A stretch of 6,687 bases of DNA, taken from contig JAISWY010000332.1 of the NCBI GenBank assembly GCA_031270925.1, positions 1 through 6,687 on the forward strand. Direction: 5' to 3'. This document shows, piece by piece, positions 1-6,687 of this stretch. The position numbers and the translations under genes were made by a program. Source of the stretch: Candidatus Symbiothrix sp. GTDB taxonomy: Bacteria > Bacteroidota > Bacteroidia > Bacteroidales > Azobacteroidaceae. How positions within the stretch are numbered: the first letter of the stretch is position 1; each line of letters starts with the position of its first letter. The notes beneath the pieces were generated by a model that was given only the letters and a program-made list of their open reading frames with translations, was not told the DNA's origin and searched no databases.

Positions 1-383
1 GTTTGTTCTGCTTGTTGATGTCGGTCGTTACGATTATCAATACGAAATTCACGATGGAGCAACAAAATACAGGGCAGGAGCAAATGCCGGGCATGAAGTT
101 GATGATGTATTTCATGCCGGTTATGATGTTTTTCTTCCTCAATTCCTATCCCGCCGGTTTGAATTACTACTATTTGATTTCGACTTTGATTACCATCGTT
201 CAAACTTACGCATTCCGTTTCTTCCTTGACGAAAAAACACTGCTGGCCAAATTGGAAGCCAACAAGAAAAAAGCCAAGCCCGCAAAGAAAAAATCGGGTT
301 TCATGGCACGATTGGAAGAAATGCAACGGCAACAGCAGGCTTTGTTGCGCGAAAAACAAAAACAACAAAACAGAAAAAAATAA
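1..383 (+). CDS. yidC: YidC membrane protein insertase, C-terminal part (5' end outside window)
   Basis: This is the C-terminal end of the YidC/Oxa1/Alb3 insertase, an inner-membrane protein that inserts and folds membrane proteins alone or with SecYEG. Reading in frame from base 3 gives 126 residues and a TAA stop at 381-383; there is no true start here, and the TTG at base 3 is an internal Leu codon. Two hydrophobic stretches match the last membrane helices of the family: residues about 1-15, and about 35-74, the latter holding the MPVMMFFFLNSYPAGLNYYY signature and then an ISTLITIVQTYAFRFF helix. After the membrane part comes a very basic Lys/Gln/Arg-rich tail of about 45 residues, which in this family is thought to contact the ribosome. 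The conserved membrane arginine would lie upstream and cannot be checked. serS begins 5 bases after the stop, suggesting co-transcription. The family call is firm. Confidence 0.93.
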   Translation, partial: LFCLLMSVVTIINTKFTMEQQNTGQEQMPGMKLMMYFMPVMMFFFLNSYPAGLNYYYLISTLITIVQTYAFRFFLDEKTLLAKLEANKKKAKPAKKKSGFMARLEEMQRQQQALLREKQKQQNRKK

Positions 384-388
384 GGTCT

Positions 389-1663
389 ATGCTCACGCTC
401 AAAGTTATCACGGAAAATACGCAGGAAGTTATTAAAAAACTTGCGAAAAAACATTATAAGGATGCCGAAGCTATCATTACCGAAGTAATCGACACCGATA
501 AAAAACGGAAATCGACTCAACAGCAATTAGATACGAACCTCTCGCAATTGAACGGATTATCGAAATCCATCGGTCAATTGATGAAAGAAGGACAAAAGGA
601 AGCCGCCGAAAATGCCCGTGCGGAAGTCGCCGCATTGAAAGAAGGCAGCAAGCAACTGGAAGCCGATTTGAAAAAAAACGAAAGCAAACTGACAACCTTG
701 CTTTACCAAATTCCCAATTTGCCGTCCGACCTTGTTCCCGAAGGCAAGCACGCTGAAGACAATGTGGTGGAAAAATCCGGCGGAATCGTTCAGACGCTTC
801 CCGAAAACGCTTTGCCGCATTGGGAATTGGCAAAAAAATACGATTTAATCGATTTTGAATTGGGCGTGAAAATCAGCGGCGCCGGATTTCCGGTTTATAA
901 AGGAAAAGGCGCTAGATTACAACGCGCTTTGATTAATTTCTTTTTGGATAACGCCCGCGAAGCCGGTTATTTGGAAATCCAACCACCCTACGTTGTGAAC
1001 GAAGATTCAGGCTATGGAACGGGAAATTTGCCTGATAAAGAAGGACAAATGTACCTCTGCGAATTGGATAAGTTGTATTTGATTCCGACAGCCGAAGTTC
1101 CTGTAACCAATATTTACCGCGATGTAATTGTGGACGAAAAAGAATTGCCGATTAAAAACACGGCTTATTCGGCCTGTTTTCGTCGCGAAGCCGGTTCGTA
1201 TGGCAAAGATGTGCGCGGATTAAATCGTCTGCATCAATTCGACAAAGTGGAAATCGTGCGCATCGACAAACCCGAACATTCCTACGAATCGTTGCTGGAA
1301 ATGGTCGATTACGTGCAATCTCTTGTCGAAAAACTCGAATTACCGTGGCGAATCTTGCGTTTGTGCGGCGGCGACATGAGTTTTACTTCTGCTTTAACCT
1401 TCGATTTTGAAGTATTTTCGGCGGCACAACAACGCTGGTTGGAAGTCAGTTCGGTTTCCAATTTCGAAAGCTATCAGGCCAACCGCTTGAAATGCCGTTA
1501 TCGCGACGAAAACAGGAAAATCCAATTGTGCCATACCTTGAACGGTAGCGCCTTGGCTTTGCCGCGCATCGTGGCCGCCTTGTTGGAAAACAACCAAACG
1601 CCCGAAAGCATTCTCATTCCGAAGGCCTTGATTCCTTACACCGGCTTTGAACGAATTGATTAA
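389..1663 (+). CDS. serS: Seryl-tRNA synthetase (class II), complete
   Basis: This cytoplasmic class II aminoacyl-tRNA synthetase charges tRNA-Ser, and also serves the serine step on tRNA-Sec where present. The 424-aa length is normal for bacterial SerRS. Residues about 1-110 form the N-terminal domain with a charged Lys/Glu/Gln-rich segment (about 30-105), expected to be the antiparallel coiled-coil arm that grips the tRNA-Ser long variable arm. The catalytic domain follows: the motif 1 region ends near P199-P200, the TAE serine-binding loop is T234-E236, motif 2 begins F264-R265-R266-E267 and continues to HQFDK, and motif 3 is at 385-393 with the essential Arg at R393. Motif 3 reads NGSALALPR rather than the E. 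coli-like NGSGLAVGR, which I recall as usual in Bacteroidota. The ATG at 389 starts with MLTLK, a normal N-terminus. An AAGG at 382-385 overlaps the yidC stop and is only a weak ribosome-binding candidate. No sign of damage. Confidence 0.97.
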   Translation: MLTLKVITENTQEVIKKLAKKHYKDAEAIITEVIDTDKKRKSTQQQLDTNLSQLNGLSKSIGQLMKEGQKEAAENARAEVAALKEGSKQLEADLKKNESKLTTLLYQIPNLPSDLVPEGKHAEDNVVEKSGGIVQTLPENALPHWELAKKYDLIDFELGVKISGAGFPVYKGKGARLQRALINFFLDNAREAGYLEIQPPYVVNEDSGYGTGNLPDKEGQMYLCELDKLYLIPTAEVPVTNIYRDVIVDEKELPIKNTAYSACFRREAGSYGKDVRGLNRLHQFDKVEIVRIDKPEHSYESLLEMVDYVQSLVEKLELPWRILRLCGGDMSFTSALTFDFEVFSAAQQRWLEVSSVSNFESYQANRLKCRYRDENRKIQLCHTLNGSALALPRIVAALLENNQTPESILIPKALIPYTGFERID

Positions 1664-1676
1664 ATGTGTAAATCAG

Positions 1677-1731
1677 ATGTCTCGACTTCGCTCCACTCCG
1701 CTCGACATGACGCGGCGTCCCGTCCTGTCGA
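1677..1731. repeat. REP-like palindromic interspersed element between serS and mutS
   Basis: This GC-rich block sits in an otherwise AT-rich 128-bp gap. Bases 1702-1731 can fold into a hairpin: TCGACA (1702-1707) pairs with TGTCGA (1726-1731), then one T/C mismatch (1708/1725), then GACG (1709-1712) pairs with CGTC (1721-1724). The left half contains two adjacent near-copies of a 10-mer, GACTTCGCTC (1684-1693) and CACTCCGCTC (1694-1703), 8 of 10 identical, flanked by CTC and GAC. The left end ATGT(CT)CGA can also pair with the TCGACAT at 1702-1708. The core resembles the short palindromes of the CTCGAC...GTCGAG kind that I recall as common between genes in many bacteria, including Bacteroidota. 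No T-run follows the hairpin, so it is not a classical intrinsic terminator, though it could protect the serS mRNA 3' end. Copy number in this genome cannot be known from one window. Confidence 0.6.
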
Positions 1732-1791
1732 TCATCCTTATTGGGCGATACGTGATATAAAGAATATACACCTCATCACATCTAATTTATT

Positions 1792-4404
1792 ATGAGTAAA
1801 TCCTTTGTCGAAACGCCATTGATGAAACAATACAAGGAGATGAAAACGAAACATCCCGATGCTATTCTGTTGTTTCGCGTGGGCGATTTTTACGAAACGT
1901 TCTCTTCCGACGCCATTGTTGCATCGGAAATATTGGGCATTACATTAACGCAACGCAAAAACGGCGCGGCACAATCGGTCGAACTGGCCGGATTTCCGCA
2001 CCACGCTTTGGATACTTATCTTCCGAAATTAGTCCGCGCAGGGAAACGGGTGGCGATTTGCGACCAACTCGAAGACCCCAAACTGACCACCAAACTAGTC
2101 AAGCGCGGCATTACCGAATTGGTTACGCCCGGTCTTTCCATCAACGATAACGTATTGAATCACAAGGAAAACAATTTCCTCGCCGCCGTGCATTTCAACA
2201 AAACCATCTGCGGCGTCGCCTTGTTGGATTTATCGACCGGCGAATTTCTGACCGCCGAAGGTACCGTGAATTATATCGACAAACTGCTTAATAATTTCGC
2301 TCCCAAGGAAATCCTTATCGATCGCAGTAAACGCAAAGCTTTTGAAGAAAATTTCGGCGCACGATGGCTCACTTTCGAAATGGAAGATTGGGTTTTCTGC
2401 GAAGATACCGCCAATGAACGCCTTCTAAAACAGTTTGAAACGAAAAATTTAAAAGGTTTCGGCGTACAGCATCTTACCAGCGGCATTGTGGCTTCGGGTG
2501 CAATTCTCTGCTATCTGGATATTACGCAACACACGCAAACGGCGCATATCACGGCGCTTTCGCGTATCGAGGAAGACCGTTTTGTGCGCTTGGATAAATT
2601 TACCGTGCGCAGTCTGGAACTGCTGAACACGATGCACGAAGGCGGCAAATCGCTTCTTGATATTATCGACCGGACCATTACACCGATGGGCGCCCGGATG
2701 TTGAAACGCTGGATTGTTTTCCCGTTGAAAGAAGTAAAACCGATTGAAGACCGCTTGTCGGTAGTTGAACATTTCTTTCGTCATCCCGAAGCCAAAGATT
2801 TGCTGGAACAACAGTTGAGTTTGATTGGCGATCCGGAACGCATCATTTCCAAAGTAGCCGTCAGCCGTGTCAATCCGCGTGAAGTGGTACAGTTGAAAAC
2901 CGCATTAACGGCTCTGTCCGGCGTGAAAGCGCTTTGCTTGAACGCCGACGAGCCGAGCTTGAAGCGCATCGGCGAACAGCTAAATCTTTGTACGATGATT
3001 CGCGACCGCATCGAACGCGAACTGTTGCCCGACCCGCCCATTGCCCTCAATAAAGGCAAAGTGATTGCCGAAGGCGTCAATTCCGAATTGGACGAATTGC
3101 GGCAAATCGCCTATTCCGGAAAAGATTATCTGTTGAAAATTCAACAGCGCGAAAGCGAACAAACCGGCATCCAATCGCTGAAAGTGAGTTTCAACAATGT
3201 CTTCGGTTATTATATCGAAGTAACGAATATCCACAAAAACAAAGTGCCTTCGTCTTGGATTCGCAAACAAACTTTGGTCAATGCCGAACGCTATATTACC
3301 GAAGAATTAAAGATTTACGAAGAAAAAATTCTGGGAGCCGAAGATAAAATCTTCTCGTTGGAAATGAAACTGTTCAACGAACTGGTTTTGGAATTGATGG
3401 AATACATCACGCCGATTCAAACCAACGCCAATCTCGTTGCGCAAGTCGATTGCTTGCTTTCGCTGGCGAAAACGGCCGAGAAAAACAAATACATCCGTCC
3501 GCAAGTGAATGACGGAAAGGCGATTGACATTCGCAACGGCCGTCATCCGGTTATCGAAACGCAATTGCCGGCCGGCGAGCATTACATCCCCAATAATGTG
3601 TTTTTGGACGACGAAACGCAACAAATCATCATCATTACCGGGCCGAATATGGCGGGTAAATCGGCTTTGCTGCGGCAAACGGCTTTGATTACGCTTTTGG
3701 CGCAAATCGGATCGTTCGTTCCGGCGGAATCAGCGAGTATCGGATTGGTCGATAAGATTTTCACGCGCGTGGGAGCAAGCGACAATATTTCGATGGGCGA
3801 ATCGACGTTTATGGTCGAGATGAACGAAGCGGCCGATATTCTCAACAACCTGTCGGAACGAAGTTTGATTCTTTTCGATGAACTGGGGCGCGGCACTTCC
3901 ACCTACGACGGCATTTCAATTGCTTGGGCGATAGTCGAATACATTCACGAGCATCCTCGCGGAAAAGCCAAAACGCTTTTTGCCACGCATTACCACGAAT
4001 TGAACGAAATGAAAAAATCGTTCAAACGCATCAAAAATTACAATGTTTCGGTTAAGGAAGTTGATAATAAAGTCATCTTTTTGAGGAAATTGGAAAAAGG
4101 CGGCAGCGAACACAGTTTCGGTATTCACGTGGCTAAAATGGCCGGAATGCCACAAAGTATTGTGAAGCGCAGCAACGAAATTCTAACGCAATTGGAAAGC
4201 GATAATCGTAAAAACGGGATTGCCAAGCCGGTCAAGGAAATCTCTACGAACCGAACAGGTTATCAAATGAGTTTTTTCCAATTGGATGACCCGGTTTTGT
4301 CGCAAATTCGCGATGAAATCCTTCATTTGGATATCGACCATTTAACGCCGATGGGAGCTTTGAATAAATTGAACGATATTAAACGAATTGTGAAAGGAAA
4401 ATAA
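1792..4404 (+). CDS. mutS: DNA mismatch repair protein MutS, complete
   Basis: MutS binds mismatches and small loops in newly replicated DNA and recruits MutL in an ATP-dependent way. Its 870 aa fit the MutS1 family (E. coli 853). Domain I carries the mismatch-reading Phe-x-Glu in GDFYE (F33, E35). A connector domain (roughly 125-255) and the lever/clamp core (roughly 260-550) follow. The ABC-type ATPase has Walker A GPNMAGKS at 617-624 (K623), Walker B ending in D696-E697, the signature-like [10 protein letters not shown] (698-707), and the ATHYHEL switch (731-737, H733). QMSFF at 825-829 matches the sliding-clamp binding motif known from E. coli MutS. The extreme C-terminus has the [14 protein letters not shown] helix expected of the oligomerisation segment. 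All key residues are present, so it should be active. There is no clear Shine-Dalgarno; the start lies in AT-rich sequence and [14 protein letters not shown] is a normal N-terminus. Its stop overlaps the next gene by one base. Confidence 0.98.
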   Translation: MSKSFVETPLMKQYKEMKTKHPDAILLFRVGDFYETFSSDAIVASEILGITLTQRKNGAAQSVELAGFPHHALDTYLPKLVRAGKRVAICDQLEDPKLTTKLVKRGITELVTPGLSINDNVLNHKENNFLAAVHFNKTICGVALLDLSTGEFLTAEGTVNYIDKLLNNFAPKEILIDRSKRKAFEENFGARWLTFEMEDWVFCEDTANERLLKQFETKNLKGFGVQHLTSGIVASGAILCYLDITQHTQTAHITALSRIEEDRFVRLDKFTVRSLELLNTMHEGGKSLLDIIDRTITPMGARMLKRWIVFPLKEVKPIEDRLSVVEHFFRHPEAKDLLEQQLSLIGDPERIISKVAVSRVNPREVVQLKTALTALSGVKALCLNADEPSLKRIGEQLNLCTMIRDRIERELLPDPPIALNKGKVIAEGVNSELDELRQIAYSGKDYLLKIQQRESEQTGIQSLKVSFNNVFGYYIEVTNIHKNKVPSSWIRKQTLVNAERYITEELKIYEEKILGAEDKIFSLEMKLFNELVLELMEYITPIQTNANLVAQVDCLLSLAKTAEKNKYIRPQVNDGKAIDIRNGRHPVIETQLPAGEHYIPNNVFLDDETQQIIIITGPNMAGKSALLRQTALITLLAQIGSFVPAESASIGLVDKIFTRVGASDNISMGESTFMVEMNEAADILNNLSERSLILFDELGRGTSTYDGISIAWAIVEYIHEHPRGKAKTLFATHYHELNEMKKSFKRIKNYNVSVKEVDNKVIFLRKLEKGGSEHSFGIHVAKMAGMPQSIVKRSNEILTQLESDNRKNGIAKPVKEISTNRTGYQMSFFQLDDPVLSQIRDEILHLDIDHLTPMGALNKLNDIKRIVKGK
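4393..4398 (+). promoter_or_regulatory. Possible Shine-Dalgarno for the DUF5672 gene inside the mutS 3' end
   Basis: AAAGGA lies 5 bases before the ATG at 4404, within the last codons of mutS. Spacing and sequence suit a ribosome-binding site, and the TAATG junction would allow terminating MutS ribosomes to restart. The same bases encode the Lys-Gly-Lys end of MutS, and Shine-Dalgarno use is generally weak in Bacteroidota, so this may be chance. Confidence 0.35.
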
Positions 4405-5198
4405 TGAAAACCATCATCGCCATACCCGTTTACAAAGAGCAACCGGATAGACCCGAACTGACATCGCTCCGTCAATGTCTGACCGTATTGTCGAAACACA
4501 CGATTTGCATGGTCGTTCCCGAAAATCTGAATACGGAAATCTATCAAGCGGAATTTCAAAAGCATGATGTACCCTTCCGAAAGGAAAACTTTAATCCCGA
4601 CTTTTTTCAAAGCATCGACGGCTACAATCAATTATTGATGAGCAAGCATTTTTACGAACGTTTCGCCGATTTCGACTATCTACTTATCTATCAATTGGAT
4701 GCATACGTTTTCAGAGACGAGTTAGACGAATGCTGCGCCAAAGGATACGACTATATAGGCGCTCCCTTTCAACGAGTAAACGGCCGACTGGACGATGAAA
4801 ACAGCGGAAACGGAGGTTTTTCCCTCCGAAAAATAACTTCTTTTATCGACATCTTTTCTTACAAAGGAAAACTATTGACATGGAAAGGATTACAATGCTA
4901 TCATCGCTATCGAGGCCCTTTGCACAAGCCTTGGCTGATTCTTTCCGGCTTGTTCGGACGATGCAACAGTGTACAAAGTTTGATGGCCGATACCGACGCC
5001 GAAGATTTATTCTATGTTACCCTCAAACACAAGCGAAAAGGAAAATGGAAAATCCCCAATTCCGCAGAAGCCATGTTCTTTTCGTTTGAACAAAGTCCGT
5101 CCGTTCTATTCCAACGAACCAAACGATTGCCGTTCGGATGCCACGGATGGCTGAAATACGAATACGATTCTTTTTGGAAGCAATATATCCCCCTATGA
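4404..5198 (+). CDS. DUF5672 family protein, putative glycosyltransferase
   Basis: This 264-aa protein has no signal peptide or membrane helix that I can see and is probably cytoplasmic or peripheral at the inner membrane. The pattern matches what I recall of the DUF5672 domain: an N-terminal beta-strand start ([12 protein letters not shown]), LLIYQLDAYVF (93-103, D99), KGYDYIGAP (113-121), SGNGGFSLRK (134-143), acidic DAEDLFY (198-204), a FSFE near 226-229, and LPFGCHGWLKY near the C-terminus (242-252). The order of strand, Asp-containing motif, Gly-rich GNGGFSLR and later Glu-Asp is reminiscent of GT-A glycosyltransferases, with D99 a candidate metal/sugar-nucleotide ligand. That role is inference; no member's substrate is known to me. 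The ATG at 4404 overlaps the mutS stop by one base, and the gene's own TGA overlaps the flippase ATG by four, so the three genes look co-translated. The flippase neighbour supports a role in lipid-linked or exported glycan assembly. Confidence 0.85.
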   Translation: MKTIIAIPVYKEQPDRPELTSLRQCLTVLSKHTICMVVPENLNTEIYQAEFQKHDVPFRKENFNPDFFQSIDGYNQLLMSKHFYERFADFDYLLIYQLDAYVFRDELDECCAKGYDYIGAPFQRVNGRLDDENSGNGGFSLRKITSFIDIFSYKGKLLTWKGLQCYHRYRGPLHKPWLILSGLFGRCNSVQSLMADTDAEDLFYVTLKHKRKGKWKIPNSAEAMFFSFEQSPSVLFQRTKRLPFGCHGWLKYEYDSFWKQYIPL

Positions 5199-6637
5199 GC
5201 GAGCCGACATTAAAAGAAAAAACGGCCAAAGGGCTTTATTGGACAAGCATCGGTGGTGGTCTGCAACAAGTCATCGGCACCGCTATAGGAGTTGTATTTG
5301 CCCGGATACTGAGTCAGGATGACTACGGAATAATCGGGATGCTGTCGATCTTTATTGCCATCGGCGTAATTATCCAGGACGGCGGATTTTCTACCGGCCT
5401 CATCAACCGGAAAGAAATCAAGCACGACGATTACAACGCCGTATTCTGGTTTAGTTTTATTAGCGGTTTAATTATTTACATTATCCTGTTTTTTTGTGCG
5501 CCGCTGATTGCTGCATTTTTCCGTGAACCGGCCTTAATCAAGCTTTCGCGCGTTTTATTCCTGTTTATGCTGATCGGAAGTTTGAGTATCGCTCCCAACA
5601 GCTATTTAACCAAACAGATGAAATACAAGGAATTGACAATCAGTAGCCTGATCGGATTAATTATTTCCACCACAACAGGCCTTGTGTTGGTGTTACATGG
5701 TTACGCCTATTGGAGTTTAGTGATTCAATCAATAGTTAACACTTTGATTTCTACTGTGTTGCGATGGAATTATTGTCCATGGAAACCAAATTTTCATTTC
5801 AATTTTCAGCCCTTGAAAGAGATGTTCCCGTTCAGTTTCAAGCTATTGCTTACCAACTTTGTCAGGCATATCAACGATAATATTCTTTCCGTTTTTTTTG
5901 GCAGACTTTATACGAAACAGGAAGTCGGCATTTATGCACAGGGAAATAAGTGGGCGACTATGGGATATGCTTTCATCAATTCCATTATTTCAACTACGGC
6001 GCAATCGGTTCTCGTGGCTGCCGACGACCGGAAGCATCAACGGCGCATTTTCCGGAAAATGTTGCGTTTTATCACCTTCCTTTCTTTTCCCGCCATGTTG
6101 GGACTGGCATTGGTCACACCCGAATTAATCGAAATTCTGATCACTGATAAATGGATGTCGAGTGCTACGATCATGCAACTAACCTGTATTTGGGGCGCTT
6201 TTTTTCCCATTAGTACGTTATATATTCAATTGCTTATTACCAATGGAAAATCGAATCTCTACCTTTGGAATACGACTGCTTTGGGATTGCTACAGATTAT
6301 TACCCTTTTCTGCGTTTACTCGCAGGGCATTACCGTCATGGTTTTTTCATTTCTACTCATCAATTTACTGTGGTTATGTGTGTGGCATTATTGGGTGCAA
6401 GGCTTAATTGGGCTACGAATCACAGATGTATTAAAAGATATTATGCCTTATTTACTTATTTCCGGTATTGCACTGGGCGTCAGCTATTTCATTTCTATAT
6501 ACATCGACAATATTTATTTGCGATGCCTGCAAAAAATAATAACGGCTGTTTTGATTTATGTAGCGCTGATGTGGAAATTAGATTCGGTCGTATTTAAAGA
6601 AAGCGTGCATTATATTTTAAAAAGGAAAATCGAATAA
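5195..6637 (+). CDS. Wzx-type lipopolysaccharide/polysaccharide flippase (MOP superfamily)
   Basis: This 480-aa inner-membrane protein has about 12-14 hydrophobic segments, at roughly 12-36, 45-65, 82-108, 118-137, 148-168, 172-190, 215-236, 252-275, 288-308, 330-350, 357-376, 379-400, 417-437 and 445-461. Its length, the N-terminal pattern LYWTSIGGGLQQ...ARILSQDDYGIIGM, the following QDGGFSTGLI, and SVFFGRLYTKQEVGIYAQGNK in the middle fit the WzxC-like branch of polysaccharide exporters, which flip undecaprenyl-linked glycans to the periplasm or export O-antigen, capsule or exopolysaccharide. I chose ATG 5195 over the in-frame ATG at 5138. It gives the normal N-terminus MSEPTLKEKTAKGLYW and a classic ATGA overlap, whereas the earlier start would add a basic 19-residue extension read from the other frame of the upstream gene's conserved end. 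The ribosome-binding site is poor (GGAAG at 5176-5180, 14 bases away), so coupling to the upstream gene is likely. The substrate cannot be told from sequence. Confidence 0.93.
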   Translation: MSEPTLKEKTAKGLYWTSIGGGLQQVIGTAIGVVFARILSQDDYGIIGMLSIFIAIGVIIQDGGFSTGLINRKEIKHDDYNAVFWFSFISGLIIYIILFFCAPLIAAFFREPALIKLSRVLFLFMLIGSLSIAPNSYLTKQMKYKELTISSLIGLIISTTTGLVLVLHGYAYWSLVIQSIVNTLISTVLRWNYCPWKPNFHFNFQPLKEMFPFSFKLLLTNFVRHINDNILSVFFGRLYTKQEVGIYAQGNKWATMGYAFINSIISTTAQSVLVAADDRKHQRRIFRKMLRFITFLSFPAMLGLALVTPELIEILITDKWMSSATIMQLTCIWGAFFPISTLYIQLLITNGKSNLYLWNTTALGLLQIITLFCVYSQGITVMVFSFLLINLLWLCVWHYWVQGLIGLRITDVLKDIMPYLLISGIALGVSYFISIYIDNIYLRCLQKIITAVLIYVALMWKLDSVVFKESVHYILKRKIE

Positions 6638-6687
6638 ATAAATTTTAAGGTTAAATCTTTTTTTGAGGCGCTATTGATGTAAATACA
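6638..6687. other. AT-rich tail after the flippase gene, no gene seen
   Basis: These 50 bases hold no credible coding start: the ATG at 6677 is followed at once by TAA. There is a run of seven T (6658-6664), but the only stem before it is four A/T pairs, too weak to call a terminator. A TTTG at 6662-6665 might belong to a promoter for a gene beyond the window, but the -7 part would fall at the window end and cannot be judged. Confidence 0.5.

Noticed and set aside
1702..1731. Intrinsic terminator for serS
   Set aside because: The hairpin is good, but the bases after it (TCCTTATTGGGCG) contain no T-run, so a REP-like structure is the better description.
1741..1790. Bacteroidota-type promoter (TTG...TAnnTTTG) for mutS
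   Set aside because: TTG at 1741 and several TA-rich stretches exist, but none combines the -7 consensus with correct spacing; TAATTTAT at 1783-1790 is too near the start codon and has no -33 partner.
3307..3705. 132-codon open frame on the - strand inside mutS, with other long antisense frames at 2449-2811, 2781-3080, 2980-3270 and 477-833
   Set aside because: They lie opposite strongly conserved serS and mutS coding sequence, have low-complexity or unrecognisable products, and show no start signals of their own.
6265..6597. 110-codon + strand frame inside the flippase gene
   Set aside because: It is an out-of-frame reading of flippase membrane helices, rich in His, Tyr and Cys, with no domain resemblance.
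6641..6664. Intrinsic terminator after the flippase gene
   Set aside because: There are seven T's, but the only preceding stem is ATTT/AAAT with a seven-base loop, too weak to support the call.
6662..6687. Start of a promoter for a gene beyond the window
   Set aside because: The TTTG could be a -33 box, but the expected -7 box falls at or beyond the window end.

Overview
The window looks like an ordinary chromosomal stretch from a member of the Bacteroidota. This rests on family-level resemblance recalled from memory rather than a search: a YidC with a long lysine-rich C-terminal tail, a SerRS carrying the motif 3 variant NGSALALPR, a MutS with the P-loop GPNMAGKSA, and weak or absent Shine-Dalgarno sequences. 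Genus cannot be read from the sequence. All recognisable genes are on the + strand.

Layout: the window opens inside yidC (membrane protein insertase), of which the last 126 codons are present. Five bases after its stop comes a complete serS (seryl-tRNA synthetase, 424 aa). A 128-bp gap follows and holds a GC-rich, hairpin-forming REP-like element. Next is a complete mutS (mismatch recognition ATPase, 870 aa). It overlaps by one base (TAATG) a 264-aa DUF5672-type putative glycosyltransferase, which in turn overlaps by four bases (ATGA) a 480-aa polytopic flippase of the Wzx/MOP polysaccharide exporter type. The last 50 bases hold no gene that I can see.

There appear to be two transcription groups. 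yidC-serS is the end of a housekeeping unit (membrane protein insertion and translation). mutS-DUF5672-wzx is a tightly packed unit joining DNA repair to surface-glycan functions. The two glycan genes plausibly act together: the DUF5672 protein would modify or build a lipid-linked glycan and the flippase would move it across the inner membrane. The flippase looks more AT-rich than mutS, so the right side may be the edge of a variable surface-polysaccharide region continuing past the window.

I did not find a new defence system, mobile element, CRISPR array or RNA gene. The points most worth a second look are the mutS/glycan gene coupling, the uncharacterised DUF5672 protein, and the REP-like element between serS and mutS.
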